64,000 bases of DNA from Sulfitobacter undariae (lineage in GTDB: Bacteria > Pseudomonadota > Alphaproteobacteria > Rhodobacterales > Rhodobacteraceae). This document shows, one piece after another, positions 47,847 through 57,470 of the stretch. Every line of letters begins with the position of its first letter. The first letter of the stretch is position 1. The notes below the pieces were generated by a model, which was given only the letters and a program-made list of their open reading frames with translations, made no database searches and was not told the DNA's origin. The DNA lies in the NCBI RefSeq assembly GCF_014196805.1, contig NZ_JACIEI010000003.1, positions 248,001 to 312,000 of the forward strand. Reading direction: 5' to 3'. The position numbers and the translations under genes were made by a program.

Positions 47847-48284
47847 ATGAAAGCATTATTTCTGGCAGGGGTAACCTGTGTGGTGACGGCTTTTGGCGCA
47901 CAAGCGCAGGAAATCGCAACGGTCTACCCTTTTGAGGGTAGTTTTGATGACGCGACCTTCAGTGTTGAGAGCGCCATTATTGGCCGTGGTTTGGTGATTG
48001 ATCACATCAGCAATACGGGTGAGATGCTAAACCGTACGGCAGCGGATGTTGGCAGTGACGTAAAGATATTCGACGGGGCGGATGTGTTTTTGTTCTGCTC
48101 GGCAGTACTGTCACGCAAAATGATGGAGGCCGATCCATTGAATCTTGCCCATTGTCCTTATGGGATATTTGTGGCGGACCGTGCAGGTGAGGTCACCATC
48201 GGTTATCGCAATTACCCTGAGGGCGCGATGCAAGAAGTACAGGCTTTTCTGGACGAAATCGTCCGTGAGGCCGTGGGGGAATAA
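47847..48284 (+). CDS. DUF302 family exported protein
   Basis: A 145-residue protein with a signal peptide (about 1-20) and a DUF302 domain; its biochemical role is unknown. Cysteines in FLFCSAVLS and [12 protein letters not shown] could form a redox or metal pair. GGGGGAA precedes the ATG, and its stop shares a base with the hemA ATG, so the two are translated together. Position downstream of soxD and under an FNR box links it to haem supply or low-oxygen metabolism; that link is inference. Confidence 0.82.
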   Translation: MKALFLAGVTCVVTAFGAQAQEIATVYPFEGSFDDATFSVESAIIGRGLVIDHISNTGEMLNRTAADVGSDVKIFDGADVFLFCSAVLSRKMMEADPLNLAHCPYGIFVADRAGEVTIGYRNYPEGAMQEVQAFLDEIVREAVGE

Positions 48285-49504
48285 TGGACTATCAGAATTT
48301 TTTCAAAACCGCGTTGGATGATCTGCGCAGCCAAGGCAACTACCGCGTGTTTGCGAATCTGGAACGCCATTGCGGTGCATTTCCAAATGCCACAGCACGC
48401 GGCATGGAAACGGCGGATGTAACGATCTGGTGTTCAAATGATTATCTGGGCATGGGGCAACACCCCTCTGTTCTGGCGGCGATGCACGAGGCGATTGACC
48501 GTTGCGGCGCAGGGGCAGGCGGTACGCGCAATATTTCCGGCACCACCCATGATCACGTGTTGTTAGAGGCCGAATTGGCTGATCTGCATGGCAAAGAAGA
48601 CGCGCTTTTGTTCACCTCGGGCTATGTCTCCAACTGGGCGGCGCTTGGCACTTTAGGATCACGTATCCCTGATTGTGTGATCCTATCAGACGCACTGAAC
48701 CATGCCTCGATGATTGAGGGCATCCGCCATTCCCGTGCTGAACGGTTGGTCTGGAAGCACAATGATTTGGTTGATCTTGAGGCCAAGCTGGCTGCGCTAC
48801 CACTGGAGCGGCCCAAGCTGATCGCTTTTGAAAGCGTCTATTCTATGGATGGTGATATCGCACCCATCAGAGAAATCTGTGATCTGGCCGATAAATACAA
48901 CGCGATGACCTATCTGGACGAAGTTCACGCCGTTGGGCTGTATGGCCCGCGCGGCGGTGGCATCGCTGAACGCGAAGGGCTGATGGACCGCATCACCGTG
49001 ATTGAGGGCACATTGGGCAAAGCATTTGGCGTTGTCGGCGGGTATATCTCCGCTTCAACCGAACTGTGCGATTTCGTGCGCAGCTTTGCCAGCGGGTTCA
49101 TTTTTACCACTGCCTTGCCGCCTGCGGTTGCTGCGGGTGCGGCGGCCTCCATTCGCCACCTCAAAAACAGCAATGCGGAGCGTGAGATGCATCAGGCCAA
49201 AGTGGCCGAGGTGCGGGAAAAGCTTTCAGCGGTTGGTATTCCCCATGCGGATAATCCCAGTCACATCATCCCTGTGATGGTCGGCGACCCGCATAAATGT
49301 AAATTCATCTCGGATAAGCTGTTGGAAGAATTCGGCATCTATATTCAGCCGATCAATTACCCAACTGTCCCCAAAGGCACCGAGCGGCTGCGTATCACGC
49401 CATCGCCTGTGCATAGCGCAAATGATATTGACCGTTTGGTCGGCGCGCTTGAGGATTTATGGGGTCAGTGCCAACTGGCACGTATGCCATTGGCGGCGCA
49501 GTAA
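48284..49504 (+). CDS. hemA: 5-Aminolevulinate synthase
   Basis: Condenses glycine and succinyl-CoA to 5-aminolevulinate, the C4 route to haem and other tetrapyrroles. The PLP enzyme motifs are clear: [30 protein letters not shown] and the Schiff-base lysine in [13 protein letters not shown] (about residue 245). 406 residues is normal. Linked to the DUF302 gene and an FNR box, it would raise haem supply at low oxygen; haem is needed for the SoxA, SoxX and SoxD cytochromes upstream. Confidence 0.97.
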   Translation: MDYQNFFKTALDDLRSQGNYRVFANLERHCGAFPNATARGMETADVTIWCSNDYLGMGQHPSVLAAMHEAIDRCGAGAGGTRNISGTTHDHVLLEAELADLHGKEDALLFTSGYVSNWAALGTLGSRIPDCVILSDALNHASMIEGIRHSRAERLVWKHNDLVDLEAKLAALPLERPKLIAFESVYSMDGDIAPIREICDLADKYNAMTYLDEVHAVGLYGPRGGGIAEREGLMDRITVIEGTLGKAFGVVGGYISASTELCDFVRSFASGFIFTTALPPAVAAGAAASIRHLKNSNAEREMHQAKVAEVREKLSAVGIPHADNPSHIIPVMVGDPHKCKFISDKLLEEFGIYIQPINYPTVPKGTERLRITPSPVHSANDIDRLVGALEDLWGQCQLARMPLAAQ

Positions 49505-49507
49505 TCT

Positions 49508-49548
49508 GAACACCGCACGCGCCTGATCGGGCGCGTGCGGTGTTCTTT
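49508..49548. terminator. Bidirectional terminator between hemA and the MBL gene
   Basis: A perfect 16-base-pair stem (49508-49523 with 49530-49545) and six-base loop is followed by TTT; it sits between convergent stop codons. Confidence 0.85.
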
Positions 49549-49554
49549 GTAAAA

Positions 49555-50499
49555 TTATTCGAATTCCATCTGCTCATAAACGCGGCCCGCATTTTTAGTG
49601 GCCAGTTCCTCAAACGTATCCAGATTTTTATAGGGCGTTTGATCGACGTAATAGGCGTCGGCCAGATCGCCGCCATCCTCCAGATGCGCGCCAATTTTCT
49701 CACGTAAATACACCAGATAGTCGCGGGTATAGCGGCGCACCTGATCCATATTGGTCGGGTGGCCGTGACCGGGGATGACATAGGTCGCCTCTAGCGGCTC
49801 AAACGCGGTTTCCCATGTCTCAATCCAATCGGCGGTCATTGTGTCGGGAAAGATCGGCAGCATCCGCTCATGAAACGCCATATCGCCCGAAATGACCAAG
49901 CTTTGCGCGGGCAGCCAGACGACAATGTCACCGGGGCTATGCGCAGGGCCAAGATAGCGTGCTTCGATTTTCATATCGCCCATCTCGACGATGTACTCGT
50001 CTTCAAATGTGATGTTGGGCGGGGTGAGTTCGGTTTTATCGGCGCGTTCTTTGGTCACCGCAATGGCACCGCGTAGGGATTGCGCACCGTTTCCCTCAAA
50101 GGCGGCGGCAGCGTCCACATGGGCGACAATATCAACACCTTGCTGCGCCCAATAGGTATTGCCCAACATCGCATGGCCTTGGCCGTTTTCATTGAACACC
50201 AGTTTCACAGGCTGGTCAGTGACGGCCTTGATTTCGCTGTGCAGCGCCTTGGCCAATGCATAAGACGCGCCGCTGTTCATCACAACCACGCCATCACCCG
50301 TGATGATGAAGCTGAGGTTGTTGTTGTGGCCTGCATTTTCATAGGTGGGGGGGGCCGTGGCCCCTATGGCGGAAAACACATTCGGGATCACCTCAACAGG
50401 TTTTGAATAAAGTTCAGAGGCGGGATATTGATCTGCGATGTCTTCGCTTGCATAGGCGGGCAAGGCGATCAGAGCGCATAGCGCGGCAACATATTTCAT
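49555..50499 (-). CDS. Exported MBL-fold protein lacking the HxHxDH motif
   Basis: A 314-residue protein with a signal peptide (about 1-17) and the outline of a metallo-beta-lactamase fold related to SoxH-like hydrolases. The usual HxHxDH zinc motif is replaced by NENGQGHAMLGN (about 103-114), keeping one histidine. Later motifs survive: GPAHSPGD (His187, Asp191), GDMAFH (Asp206) and IPGHGHP (His245). It may bind one metal or a different ligand. It is directly downstream of a second MBL gene in the same strand, two bases apart. Confidence 0.8.
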   Translation of the reverse strand: MKYVAALCALIALPAYASEDIADQYPASELYSKPVEVIPNVFSAIGATAPPTYENAGHNNNLSFIITGDGVVVMNSGASYALAKALHSEIKAVTDQPVKLVFNENGQGHAMLGNTYWAQQGVDIVAHVDAAAAFEGNGAQSLRGAIAVTKERADKTELTPPNITFEDEYIVEMGDMKIEARYLGPAHSPGDIVVWLPAQSLVISGDMAFHERMLPIFPDTMTADWIETWETAFEPLEATYVIPGHGHPTNMDQVRRYTRDYLVYLREKIGAHLEDGGDLADAYYVDQTPYKNLDTFEELATKNAGRVYEQMEFE

Positions 50500-50501
50500 C
50501 G

Positions 50502-51422
50502 TTATTCTCCTGCAACAAAGGCGTAACCAGACGCCGTTTTATCCACATACCCCATGCCACCACCTGCAAGGTGGAAGCCGATGATCTGTGTTTTCTCGCT
50601 TGCGAGTTTATCCAATAACGCAAGGCGGGTTTTCACTCCTTGTTCACCGTCCTGATCCGATCCGGCTATCCACGCGGGTTGCTCAAACGCGACATGGTGG
50701 TTGCCGATGCAATCGCCCAGCACCATCACCGAATTGCTACCGTCCTTGATTTCAAATGACATATGGCCGGGAGTATGGCCAAAGGTAGCATGTGCCGCGA
50801 CACCCGAGATGATTTCTTCGCCGTCGTTGATAAAGCTGATCTGATCTTCCAGCATCGCCAACCGCCGCTGGGCACCGACTGCAAAGCTGGCGCGTTCGGC
50901 ACCGATTTCATCCACGGTGTTGGGGTTCATCCAATAGTCCCATTCCACTTGGCCGATCATATAGGCGGCATTGGGGAACAGAGGATCATCAAAATCATCC
51001 AGCACACCCCAGAGGTGATCAGGGTGGGCGTGGGTGAAGACAATATCGGTCACGTCTTCGGGCGCGACAGCCAAAGCGTCGAGCGAAGTCAGTAGCTGAC
51101 CTGTGCTGGCCATGAAGTCCGACCCTGCACCCACATCAAAAAGGATTGTACGGTCTGCGCGCCGCATCAATGTGATGTTGCAGGGTGGGGTGATGACATC
51201 GCCAGTCAGACCGTATTTGGTGCGGATCGGGGCCAGTTGATCTTGGGGAAGCCCCCCGAAGGTGGCGCTGCTGGGTAGGGTAAGGGTGCCATCGCTGACC
51301 ACATCCAGCCTGATATCACCCAATGTGATTTCTGCGTGGGTGCGAAACGGGGCAAGCCCAAGCGCGGCGCCTGCGGTGATGCTGGCTCCCGACGCCATGA
51401 ATTTGCGTCTTGTGAACGGCAT
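50502..51422 (-). CDS. Tat-exported MBL-fold hydrolase
   Basis: A 306-residue metallo-beta-lactamase-fold protein with a twin-arginine signal (TRRKFMASGASITAGAALG, about 4-22). The zinc motif is intact: HAHPDH (131-136), then GHTPGHMSF, GDCIGNH and a late histidine. Similar proteins accompany sox clusters (SoxH-like) or quinoprotein systems, but the substrate is unknown. Its Tat signal fits a metal-loaded enzyme exported folded. Confidence 0.85.
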   Translation of the reverse strand: MPFTRRKFMASGASITAGAALGLAPFRTHAEITLGDIRLDVVSDGTLTLPSSATFGGLPQDQLAPIRTKYGLTGDVITPPCNITLMRRADRTILFDVGAGSDFMASTGQLLTSLDALAVAPEDVTDIVFTHAHPDHLWGVLDDFDDPLFPNAAYMIGQVEWDYWMNPNTVDEIGAERASFAVGAQRRLAMLEDQISFINDGEEIISGVAAHATFGHTPGHMSFEIKDGSNSVMVLGDCIGNHHVAFEQPAWIAGSDQDGEQGVKTRLALLDKLASEKTQIIGFHLAGGGMGYVDKTASGYAFVAGE

Positions 51423-51720
51423 TTGTGGTCCTCCCCCATAAATTCGTTATTAAGAATATGTAGGATTGCCCGCAGCCGCGCAAGTGCGGAACGCCGTACA
51501 TCTTGGCCACGATGCACAGGATTTTCTGTATCCGCTCATTGGGTCGCGTCACGTAATACTGACCCAAACGCCCGAAGATAGTTCTCGTGCTGTATCACAA
51601 GCCTTCAACAACCGATCTAGTTTTGAGCGGGGTTTTTGGAGCGATATTTTTAATCGGTGGAATACGTGCCAGTCGTGTGGTTAGGTGTAATTGTAATAAG
51701 TGAAGGCTACGATAAGTCAT

Positions 51721-52404
51721 ATGAAACATACGTATTTTCAGTTTTTTTGCATTTTAGCGCTTACGCTAAATATTTCGACACAGGCACAGGCACAGGCACA
51801 GGCCGAGGTTGAGAGTGAAATATCTGATCATTTTATAGATCGGGCAATCACCGCGTGTATTGATTGGATCAATGGTGGCACCTTGGATTATTTCGAGAGC
51901 GATTGGATCTTGAGTGATGAGACTCGGGACATGCGTACTGCCGCCGAGAAATTCCCGGAATTGAACAGGGGTGAGTCCTTTTTCGAAAGCCAACAGCACA
52001 CATTTAATGCTATGATCAAGAAGCAGGCTGGAACCGAAAGCTGCAAAATTGTTGAGAACTTTTTAGCAGTCCTATTGGGCCCTGAGGAGTTTGATTTTGC
52101 TAGAGGTAAATCAATATTAACCAGTTGGGGAGAAGTCCGTGCAGCGGAAGAAGGCTTCTCTGACTGGCCCGACGGCGCTACACTTGGCTTTAAAAATCGT
52201 GAAAATACAGTTTTTTTCAAGAAGAAGTGTAGTCCCTCAGGGTTAGTGATTATTGACGGAATGGCTGCAGCTTCACCTATTTCTTATGATGGGCTGCGTC
52301 TGCCATCTTGGTCTGTATCAATTGAGTATTTTGACCGACAGCTTGCAGAGGGAAATCAAGGCCTGATTGACTATATTGATCTGGCTTGCCCGCAGGTGTC
52401 CTGA
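51721..52404 (+). CDS. Unrecognised exported protein
   Basis: Not recognised. About 227 residues with a signal peptide ending near an AQAQAQAQAE repeat (about 22-31), then a mixed alpha/beta region with three cysteines (in ACIDWING, ESCKIVENF and KKCSPSG) and a fourth near the end (LACPQVS), which could form disulfides in the periplasm. Codon use is more AT-rich than neighbours (many TTT, ATT and AAT), suggesting recent acquisition or weak selection. The start is uncertain: ATG 51721 has no clear ribosome site, and GTG 51700 is the alternative. Confidence 0.65.
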   Translation: MKHTYFQFFCILALTLNISTQAQAQAQAEVESEISDHFIDRAITACIDWINGGTLDYFESDWILSDETRDMRTAAEKFPELNRGESFFESQQHTFNAMIKKQAGTESCKIVENFLAVLLGPEEFDFARGKSILTSWGEVRAAEEGFSDWPDGATLGFKNRENTVFFKKKCSPSGLVIIDGMAAASPISYDGLRLPSWSVSIEYFDRQLAEGNQGLIDYIDLACPQVS

Positions 52405-52561
52405 TCAACCTTCTTTGAAGGATGTAGCTAAGTTCTTCCAAAAACCACCATTTATAGAACGCTTTTGGGACATCTTTTTTTGGGGAGGTTTTTGATGCCA
52501 GTTGATGATGTAAAAGTCAAAGCCATCTGACGTTCAAAAGCAAGGGGGGTGCTCTTGCTGT

Positions 52562-53059
52562 TCACAGCAGTGTAGCGATCGGGGTGCCTGCGTCCAATCC
52601 GACCTGCGCGCGCAGTGTAACCCGTGCCCGCGCCAGCCGTGACATTACTGTCCCTGTGGGCAGGTCTAACAGTTGCGCAATCGCATTCGGGCTCAGCTCG
52701 CCTTGTAGCACCAATTGCATGATCTGCGCCTGATCTGCGGGCAGGGCTTTGATGGCGTGGCGCAGCGCCTCTACGGCCAGCCTGCTGTCGCCTTCGGGCA
52801 AGGTGCTGGCGGTGTCTTCTTCTAGTTCAGTCAGTTCTACCTTGGCCCGCCACCGTGCGCGGGCAAGGTTGTGTAGGATGATCATCGCGTAATGTTCAGG
52901 TGTTTCAATTGTTGAGCGCCCCATGCGCTGCATCAACCGCATCAGGGCTTCTTGGGCCATATCTTCGGCATCGCAGGGTTGCAGGCCCAGACGTTGTGCA
53001 CGGCGCATGAGTTTGGTTGCCAGTTTTTCCATCGCCACTGTCTCGCTCAATTTATCCAT
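52562..53059 (-). CDS. ECF-type RNA polymerase sigma factor
   Basis: A 165-residue alternative sigma factor with region 2 (DAEDMAQEALMRLMQRM, about 30-46) and region 4 helix-turn-helix (NAIAQLLDLPTGTVMSRLARARVTL, split across about 125-149). The ATG at 53059 has GAGGAGA upstream; a longer frame to 53143 is less likely. No anti-sigma gene adjoins it. It is divergent from an EF-hand gene that may be a target. Confidence 0.88.
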   Translation of the reverse strand: MDKLSETVAMEKLATKLMRRAQRLGLQPCDAEDMAQEALMRLMQRMGRSTIETPEHYAMIILHNLARARWRAKVELTELEEDTASTLPEGDSRLAVEALRHAIKALPADQAQIMQLVLQGELSPNAIAQLLDLPTGTVMSRLARARVTLRAQVGLDAGTPIATLL

Positions 53060-53314
53060 CACTGTCTCCTCTGTGTGATTGTTGTGGTGACCATGCCGAT
53101 TTTTGACGCTGCAGCCACAAGAGGTATTCCGCTGGTCGGCCAAACGGGGGCTTTTTGGGCGGTGGCGCGCGCATGGGCCGGGGCCATATCGGCGGTGCCT
53201 CGCCCGAGCGTATAGGGCAGGGACGCAACCGCCGTTTTGCGCATCTAACTTTGTGAAGGCGCCAAACGGTGCCCTCGTAACCTCAGAAGACTAAACAAAA
53301 AATGGAGACACCAA

Positions 53315-53563
53315 ATGACAAATCTTAAAACTCTCGCAGCCGTTGCCGTAACTGCTCTTTGCGTTCCAGCCTTCGCCATGGCCCAAGACGCTGTTCAAGT
53401 GGATGCAAACGCAGATGGTGTTCTGAGCCTTGAGGAAATGCAGACGGTCTATCCCGAAATCACCGCTGAGCAATTCACGACACTGGACCTGAACGCAGAC
53501 GGCGCATTGGACGATGCCGAAGTCAAAGCCGCACAAGAAGCGGGCCTGATCCCCGCGGAGTAA
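53315..53563 (+). CDS. Small exported EF-hand protein
   Basis: An 82-residue protein with a signal peptide (about 1-23) and two EF-hand loops, DANADGVLSLEEM (about 29-41) and DLNADGALDDAEV (about 58-70), so it probably binds calcium in the periplasm. GGAGA precedes the ATG. It diverges from the ECF sigma gene and is followed by two terminators. Target or partner is unknown. Confidence 0.85.
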   Translation: MTNLKTLAAVAVTALCVPAFAMAQDAVQVDANADGVLSLEEMQTVYPEITAEQFTTLDLNADGALDDAEVKAAQEAGLIPAE

Positions 53564-53579
53564 TCCACCGCGGGTTAGA

Positions 53580-53611
53580 TGCGGCGCTATGGCAGTAGCG
53601 TCGCATTTTTT
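53580..53611 (+). terminator. First terminator after the EF-hand gene
   Basis: TGCGGCGCTA pairs with TAGCGTCGCA (one G-U pair) around six bases, followed by six T. Confidence 0.85.
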
Positions 53612-53614
53612 GAG

Positions 53615-53663
53615 CATCACAGGTCCGCACGCCCCAGCTGCCGGACCTGTGATGTTTTCTTTT
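53615..53663 (+). terminator. Second, tandem terminator
   Basis: A perfect 13-base-pair stem (53615-53627 with 53642-53654) is followed by TTTTCTTTT, three bases after the first terminator. Confidence 0.85.
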
Positions 53664-53896
53664 GCGCAAATGCGACCCACTTAGATGTGGTAGCTGACGT
53701 CTTGTACAAGTTTAGGTTGAATTTCGAACTCCAGAAGAAGCTGATATTCGCTGATATTAACCTTCACTAAGCCAACTGACGCCGATGTGTACAACTTGTG
53801 ATTGGATAAGTTGGAACCTCGCTCCTATCTGAACGTTGTGAGGGTGACGGGCAGACAAGCTGTCAGAAATTCACTCTCGAACTCTAGGAGATAAAA
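53664..53896 (+). promoter_or_regulatory. Region upstream of the outer-membrane beta-barrel gene
   Basis: No gene is supported. It holds a palindrome CTTGTACAAG (53701-53710), a ten-base tandem repeat of GCTGATATTC (from 53740), and AGGAG-type bases just before the porin start. It should contain the promoter of the downstream gene. Confidence 0.45.
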
Positions 53897-54487
53897 ATGA
53901 AAAAGTTCCACAAATACGGCGCAATGACCGTGCTTTCCACTTCCTTGATCGGTTCCGCTGCCTTTGCAGGTAACTTGGAAGAACCAGTCATCGAAACCGT
54001 AGCGACACCTGTTTATGAACCGGTTGCTGTTGGCACCGATTGGACAGGCGCATATGGCGGTTTGAACCTTGGTTACGGTGATATCGACGGCTCCGGTACT
54101 GCGGATGGCGATGATATGACATACGGTGTGCACCTTGGTTACGACTATGACTTTGGCAAATTCGTACTGGGTGGCGAGCTTGAGTATGATAAAACCGACA
54201 TTGACCTGAACGGTGCTGCCGACGTTGATGGCGTAACACGTCTGAAAGTCCGTGGCGGTTATGATTTGGGCCGCACATTGGTCTATGCAACTGCGGGTGC
54301 AGCACGCGTGAACACCAGCATCGGTGATGACACAGGTGAATTCATCGGTGTTGGTATGGCCTATCAGGTCACCGAAAAATTCACTGTCGGCGGTGAAGTG
54401 TTGGAGCATCGCTTTGATGATATCGGCGGTACAGGCGTAGATGCCGATGCGACCACCTTTAACGTGCGTGGTTCGTTCCGCTTCTAA
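53897..54487 (+). CDS. Outer-membrane beta-barrel protein
   Basis: A 196-residue protein with a signal peptide (about 1-24) and alternating beta strands rich in Gly, Tyr and Asp (WTGAYGGLNLGYGD, YGVHLGYDYDFGKFVLGGELEYD). It ends in a C-terminal phenylalanine (VRGSFRF), the signal for outer-membrane assembly. It fits the small Opa/OmpA-like eight-strand barrel superfamily. GGAG precedes the ATG by nine bases. Specific function is unknown. Confidence 0.87.
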   Translation: MKKFHKYGAMTVLSTSLIGSAAFAGNLEEPVIETVATPVYEPVAVGTDWTGAYGGLNLGYGDIDGSGTADGDDMTYGVHLGYDYDFGKFVLGGELEYDKTDIDLNGAADVDGVTRLKVRGGYDLGRTLVYATAGAARVNTSIGDDTGEFIGVGMAYQVTEKFTVGGEVLEHRFDDIGGTGVDADATTFNVRGSFRF

Positions 54488-54506
54488 GCAGATCTAAAGA
54501 CACAAG

Positions 54507-54536
54507 AAAGGCGCGCCTGTGATGGGCGCGCCTTTT
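54507..54536 (+). terminator. Terminator of the beta-barrel gene
   Basis: AAAGGCGCGCC and GGCGCGCCTTT form the stem, followed by further T residues. It could also serve the convergent aminotransferase gene. Confidence 0.85.
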
Positions 54537-54567
54537 GCGTTTCAGGTGTGTGGTGAGCTTTGGATGC

Positions 54568-55746
54568 TTAGGCTTGTGTAGTCAGGCTTTCGGCATAGGC
54601 GCATAATGTCTTCATTGCCGCCTCAAACGCGCTGTCTTCGATTGTCATGGCCACACGGATGTGGCCCGCTGCTGCCGCGCCAAAGCTCTCGCCGGGCATG
54701 ACCGCGATGTGGTGTGCCTCTAGCAGGCCATAAGCAAAGGCTTCGCCGCTTAGGCCCGTGGCGGTAATATCCAGCATCATGTACATCGCGCCGCCATTGG
54801 GGACCGCACCGACAACGTTTTGCGAGGCCAGCACGGCCAGCGCCAAATCACGGCGGCGGCGGAAGGGTTCGGCGATCTCGGTTTCAAACTCTTTGCCCAG
54901 TTCTAGCGCAAACAGCGCCGCATCCTGAATAAAGCCCGCAACGCCGTAGGTCGTATGGGTGGCCAGATTAACCAGATGCGAAATCACATGCGCAGGCCCG
55001 ACAACCCACCCTATCCGCGATCCGGTCATGGCATGGCTTTTGGACATAGACCCGACAACAAGCGTGCGTTCTTCCATTCCCTCCAAGGCACGCGGCGAGA
55101 TATGCTCGCCTTCCCAGATTTGCGTGTCATAGACTTCGTCCGAGATTAGCCAAAGATCATGATCACGGCAGACCTGCGCAATGCCTTCCAGCGTTTCACG
55201 GGTATAGACCACACCAGTGGGGTTGTTGGGGGAATTGATCAGCAGTGATTTCGCGCCTTTGGCCGCGGCGGCGATGTCGCTGGCGCGGGGTTGGAAGGCG
55301 TCACTGGCATGCGCTTGAACGGCTACCGGTTTTGCACAGACACCGCGCAGCGTGCCGGGGTAGGTGGCATAATAGGGATCAATATACAGCGCGGTATCAC
55401 CCGGATCGGTCACGGCAGTATGGCTGGCAAAAAGGGCGGCCTGCCCACCGGGGGTGATCATGACGTTGTCGCGGGTGGTGGGGACACCTGTACTTGCGGT
55501 GACCCGTGCCGCAATTGCATCCCGCAACGCTGCGATGCCGGGGATAGAGGCATAACCCGTATGCCCGCCAACAGCCGCGCGGTGCATGTCTTGTAGGATA
55601 GGCGCAGCCGTGCGGATGTCATGCTCGCCGATGGTCAATTCCGTCACAGAGGTGCCTGCGTCAATCATCTGGCGGGCACGGTTAAATACCTCCCAACCAT
55701 CTGACCCGCCGCCCAGAATTGTGCTGATCCGTTGTGAAGCCTGCAT
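54568..55746 (-). CDS. PLP-dependent aminotransferase, class I/II
   Basis: A 392-residue fold-type I aminotransferase. Key blocks are TPGGQAALFASH, NSPNNPTGVVY, LISDEVYDTQIW and the lysine in GSMSKSHAMTGSRIGW (about residues 231-246). Similarity in layout to aspartate-type enzymes is clear, but the substrate is not. It is unrelated in position to the other aminotransferase at 26555-27739 and converges on the beta-barrel gene. Confidence 0.88.
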   Translation of the reverse strand: MQASQRISTILGGGSDGWEVFNRARQMIDAGTSVTELTIGEHDIRTAAPILQDMHRAAVGGHTGYASIPGIAALRDAIAARVTASTGVPTTRDNVMITPGGQAALFASHTAVTDPGDTALYIDPYYATYPGTLRGVCAKPVAVQAHASDAFQPRASDIAAAAKGAKSLLINSPNNPTGVVYTRETLEGIAQVCRDHDLWLISDEVYDTQIWEGEHISPRALEGMEERTLVVGSMSKSHAMTGSRIGWVVGPAHVISHLVNLATHTTYGVAGFIQDAALFALELGKEFETEIAEPFRRRRDLALAVLASQNVVGAVPNGGAMYMMLDITATGLSGEAFAYGLLEAHHIAVMPGESFGAAAAGHIRVAMTIEDSAFEAAMKTLCAYAESLTTQA

Positions 55747-55993
55747 GATACGTCCTTTCCTATATTCGCGCGCAGGGGCGCAGAGGCACAGCGCTTTGTC
55801 AATCTCGTGAATCTTTAATCAGCCTTGACCGCATTGCGCGCGCTGGCTAGTGTCGGGGCATGACAATGATGACAACCACAATTATTTGTACAATTACCTG
55901 CTGAGTTACCTCTCGCGGGCCTTGATCACGTTGTTTTAATTCCATCAAAACTGTGCCATGTCCCGCGCATCCCGCGTTGATAGGACATATGCC

Positions 55994-57370
55994 ATGACGA
56001 CCGCCAAACCGACACTCAAGCTGCACAACACAAAGACCCGCAAGCGCGAGGAATTTGTGCCGATTGATCCGCAAAACGTGCGGATGTATGTCTGTGGCCC
56101 CACGGTGTATGACCGCGCCCATATTGGTAATGCGCGGCCTGTGATTGTGTTTGACGTGCTCAACCGCCTGCTGCGTCACGTATATGGGGAAAGCAACGTC
56201 ACCTATGTGCGCAACTTCACCGATATCGACGACAAAATTAACGCCCGCGCGGCGCGGGATGGCAAAGACATCTCCGAGATCACAGCGCAGACGACGCAGT
56301 GGTTCCTTGACGATATGGCGGCTGTTGGCGCGATAGAGCCCGATCACATGCCCCGCGCCACGGCCTATGTGCCGCAAATGATCGCAATGATCGAAGACCT
56401 GATCGCCAAAGGCCACGCTTATGCGGCAGAGGGCCATGCGCTGTTTGCCGTAGATAGCTATAAGGACTACGGTGCGCTGTCTGGGCGCAGCACTGACGAT
56501 ATGATTGCAGGCGCACGGGTAGAGATCGCCCCGTACAAGCGCAATCCGATGGATTTTGTCCTCTGGAAACCCTCGGATGCCGACACGCCGGGATGGGATA
56601 GCCCGTGGGGCCGTGGGCGTCCGGGCTGGCATATCGAATGCTCTGCCATGGCGCATGAGCTGCTGGGCACACATTTTGACATCCACGGTGGTGGAAATGA
56701 CCTGATGTTCCCGCACCATGAGAACGAGATCGCCCAAAGCTGCTGCGCGGGGGATGATTTTGCCAATGTCTGGCTGCACAATGAGATGTTGCAGGTAGAG
56801 GGCAAGAAGATGTCCAAATCGCTGGGTAACTTCTTCACCGCGCGTGATTTACTAGACAAGGGTGTACCGGGAGAGGTGATCCGCTTTGTGATGCTGTCGA
56901 CGCATTATCGCAAGCCGATGGATTGGACTGAGAAAAAGGCACAAGAGGCATCTCGGTCATTGAAAAAATGGCGGGACCTTACCGCAGATATTGAAGCCGC
57001 ACCGTCAATTCCGGCGGTGGTTTTGACTACGCTTTGCGATGACTTGAATACGGCTGGCGTCCTCACACTGCTACATGAATTTGCAAGTAATGGCGATCTG
57101 GCCTCCTTGAAGGCGAGCGCGCAGCTATTGGGACTGCTTACAGAGGAATTAGGGGGCTGGACTGAACGCGGCGGTGCTCTTTTGGACGGTTGGACTGAGA
57201 GACTTACCGTTGCGCGGGAAAAAGCGATGGAAACGAAAGACTTTGTAGAAGTTGATCGGATCAAGTTACTTCTGACTGACGCTGGTGTGAAAGTTCAAAT
57301 GGGTAAAGAGGGGATCGTCTTGGCTGCTGGTCCTGAGGTTGATCTGGCTAAACTTGAGGCCCTCAAATGA
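55994..57370 (+). CDS. cysS: Cysteinyl-tRNA synthetase
   Basis: Charges tRNA-Cys. The class I signatures are [15 protein letters not shown] (HIGH-like, about 35-49) and KKMSKSLGN (about 267-275); zinc ligands include the early cysteine and the HHENEIAQS histidines. 458 residues is typical. The ATG at 55994 has TAGGA upstream and is preferred over an ATG at 55958. cimA follows after 100 bases that hold two competing hairpins. Confidence 0.96.
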   Translation: MTTAKPTLKLHNTKTRKREEFVPIDPQNVRMYVCGPTVYDRAHIGNARPVIVFDVLNRLLRHVYGESNVTYVRNFTDIDDKINARAARDGKDISEITAQTTQWFLDDMAAVGAIEPDHMPRATAYVPQMIAMIEDLIAKGHAYAAEGHALFAVDSYKDYGALSGRSTDDMIAGARVEIAPYKRNPMDFVLWKPSDADTPGWDSPWGRGRPGWHIECSAMAHELLGTHFDIHGGGNDLMFPHHENEIAQSCCAGDDFANVWLHNEMLQVEGKKMSKSLGNFFTARDLLDKGVPGEVIRFVMLSTHYRKPMDWTEKKAQEASRSLKKWRDLTADIEAAPSIPAVVLTTLCDDLNTAGVLTLLHEFASNGDLASLKASAQLLGLLTEELGGWTERGGALLDGWTERLTVAREKAMETKDFVEVDRIKLLLTDAGVKVQMGKEGIVLAAGPEVDLAKLEALK

Positions 57371-57386
57371 CCCGCCTCACAACACA

Positions 57387-57441
57387 GACCTGTTCCCGTC
57401 CGAGGGGAGGGCGGGGACAGGTCGTGCTAAGGGCACGACCT
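57387..57441 (+). promoter_or_regulatory. Two mutually exclusive hairpins between cysS and cimA
   Basis: GACCTGTTCCCG (57387-57398) can pair with CGGGGACAGGTC (57412-57423; one G-U pair), and AGGTCGTGC (57419-57427) with GCACGACCT (57433-57441). The two stems share 57419-57423, so only one can form at a time. No T-run follows either. Possible role as a leader switch is inference. Confidence 0.4.
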
Positions 57442-57470
57442 AAGAAAGTGAAGAGCAGAGGCGATGTGCT

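Noticed and set aside
53825..54409. Minus-strand 194-codon frame opposite the beta-barrel gene
   Set aside because: Antisense to a gene with signal peptide and C-terminal Phe; composition rich in Cys and Thr as expected of a shadow.
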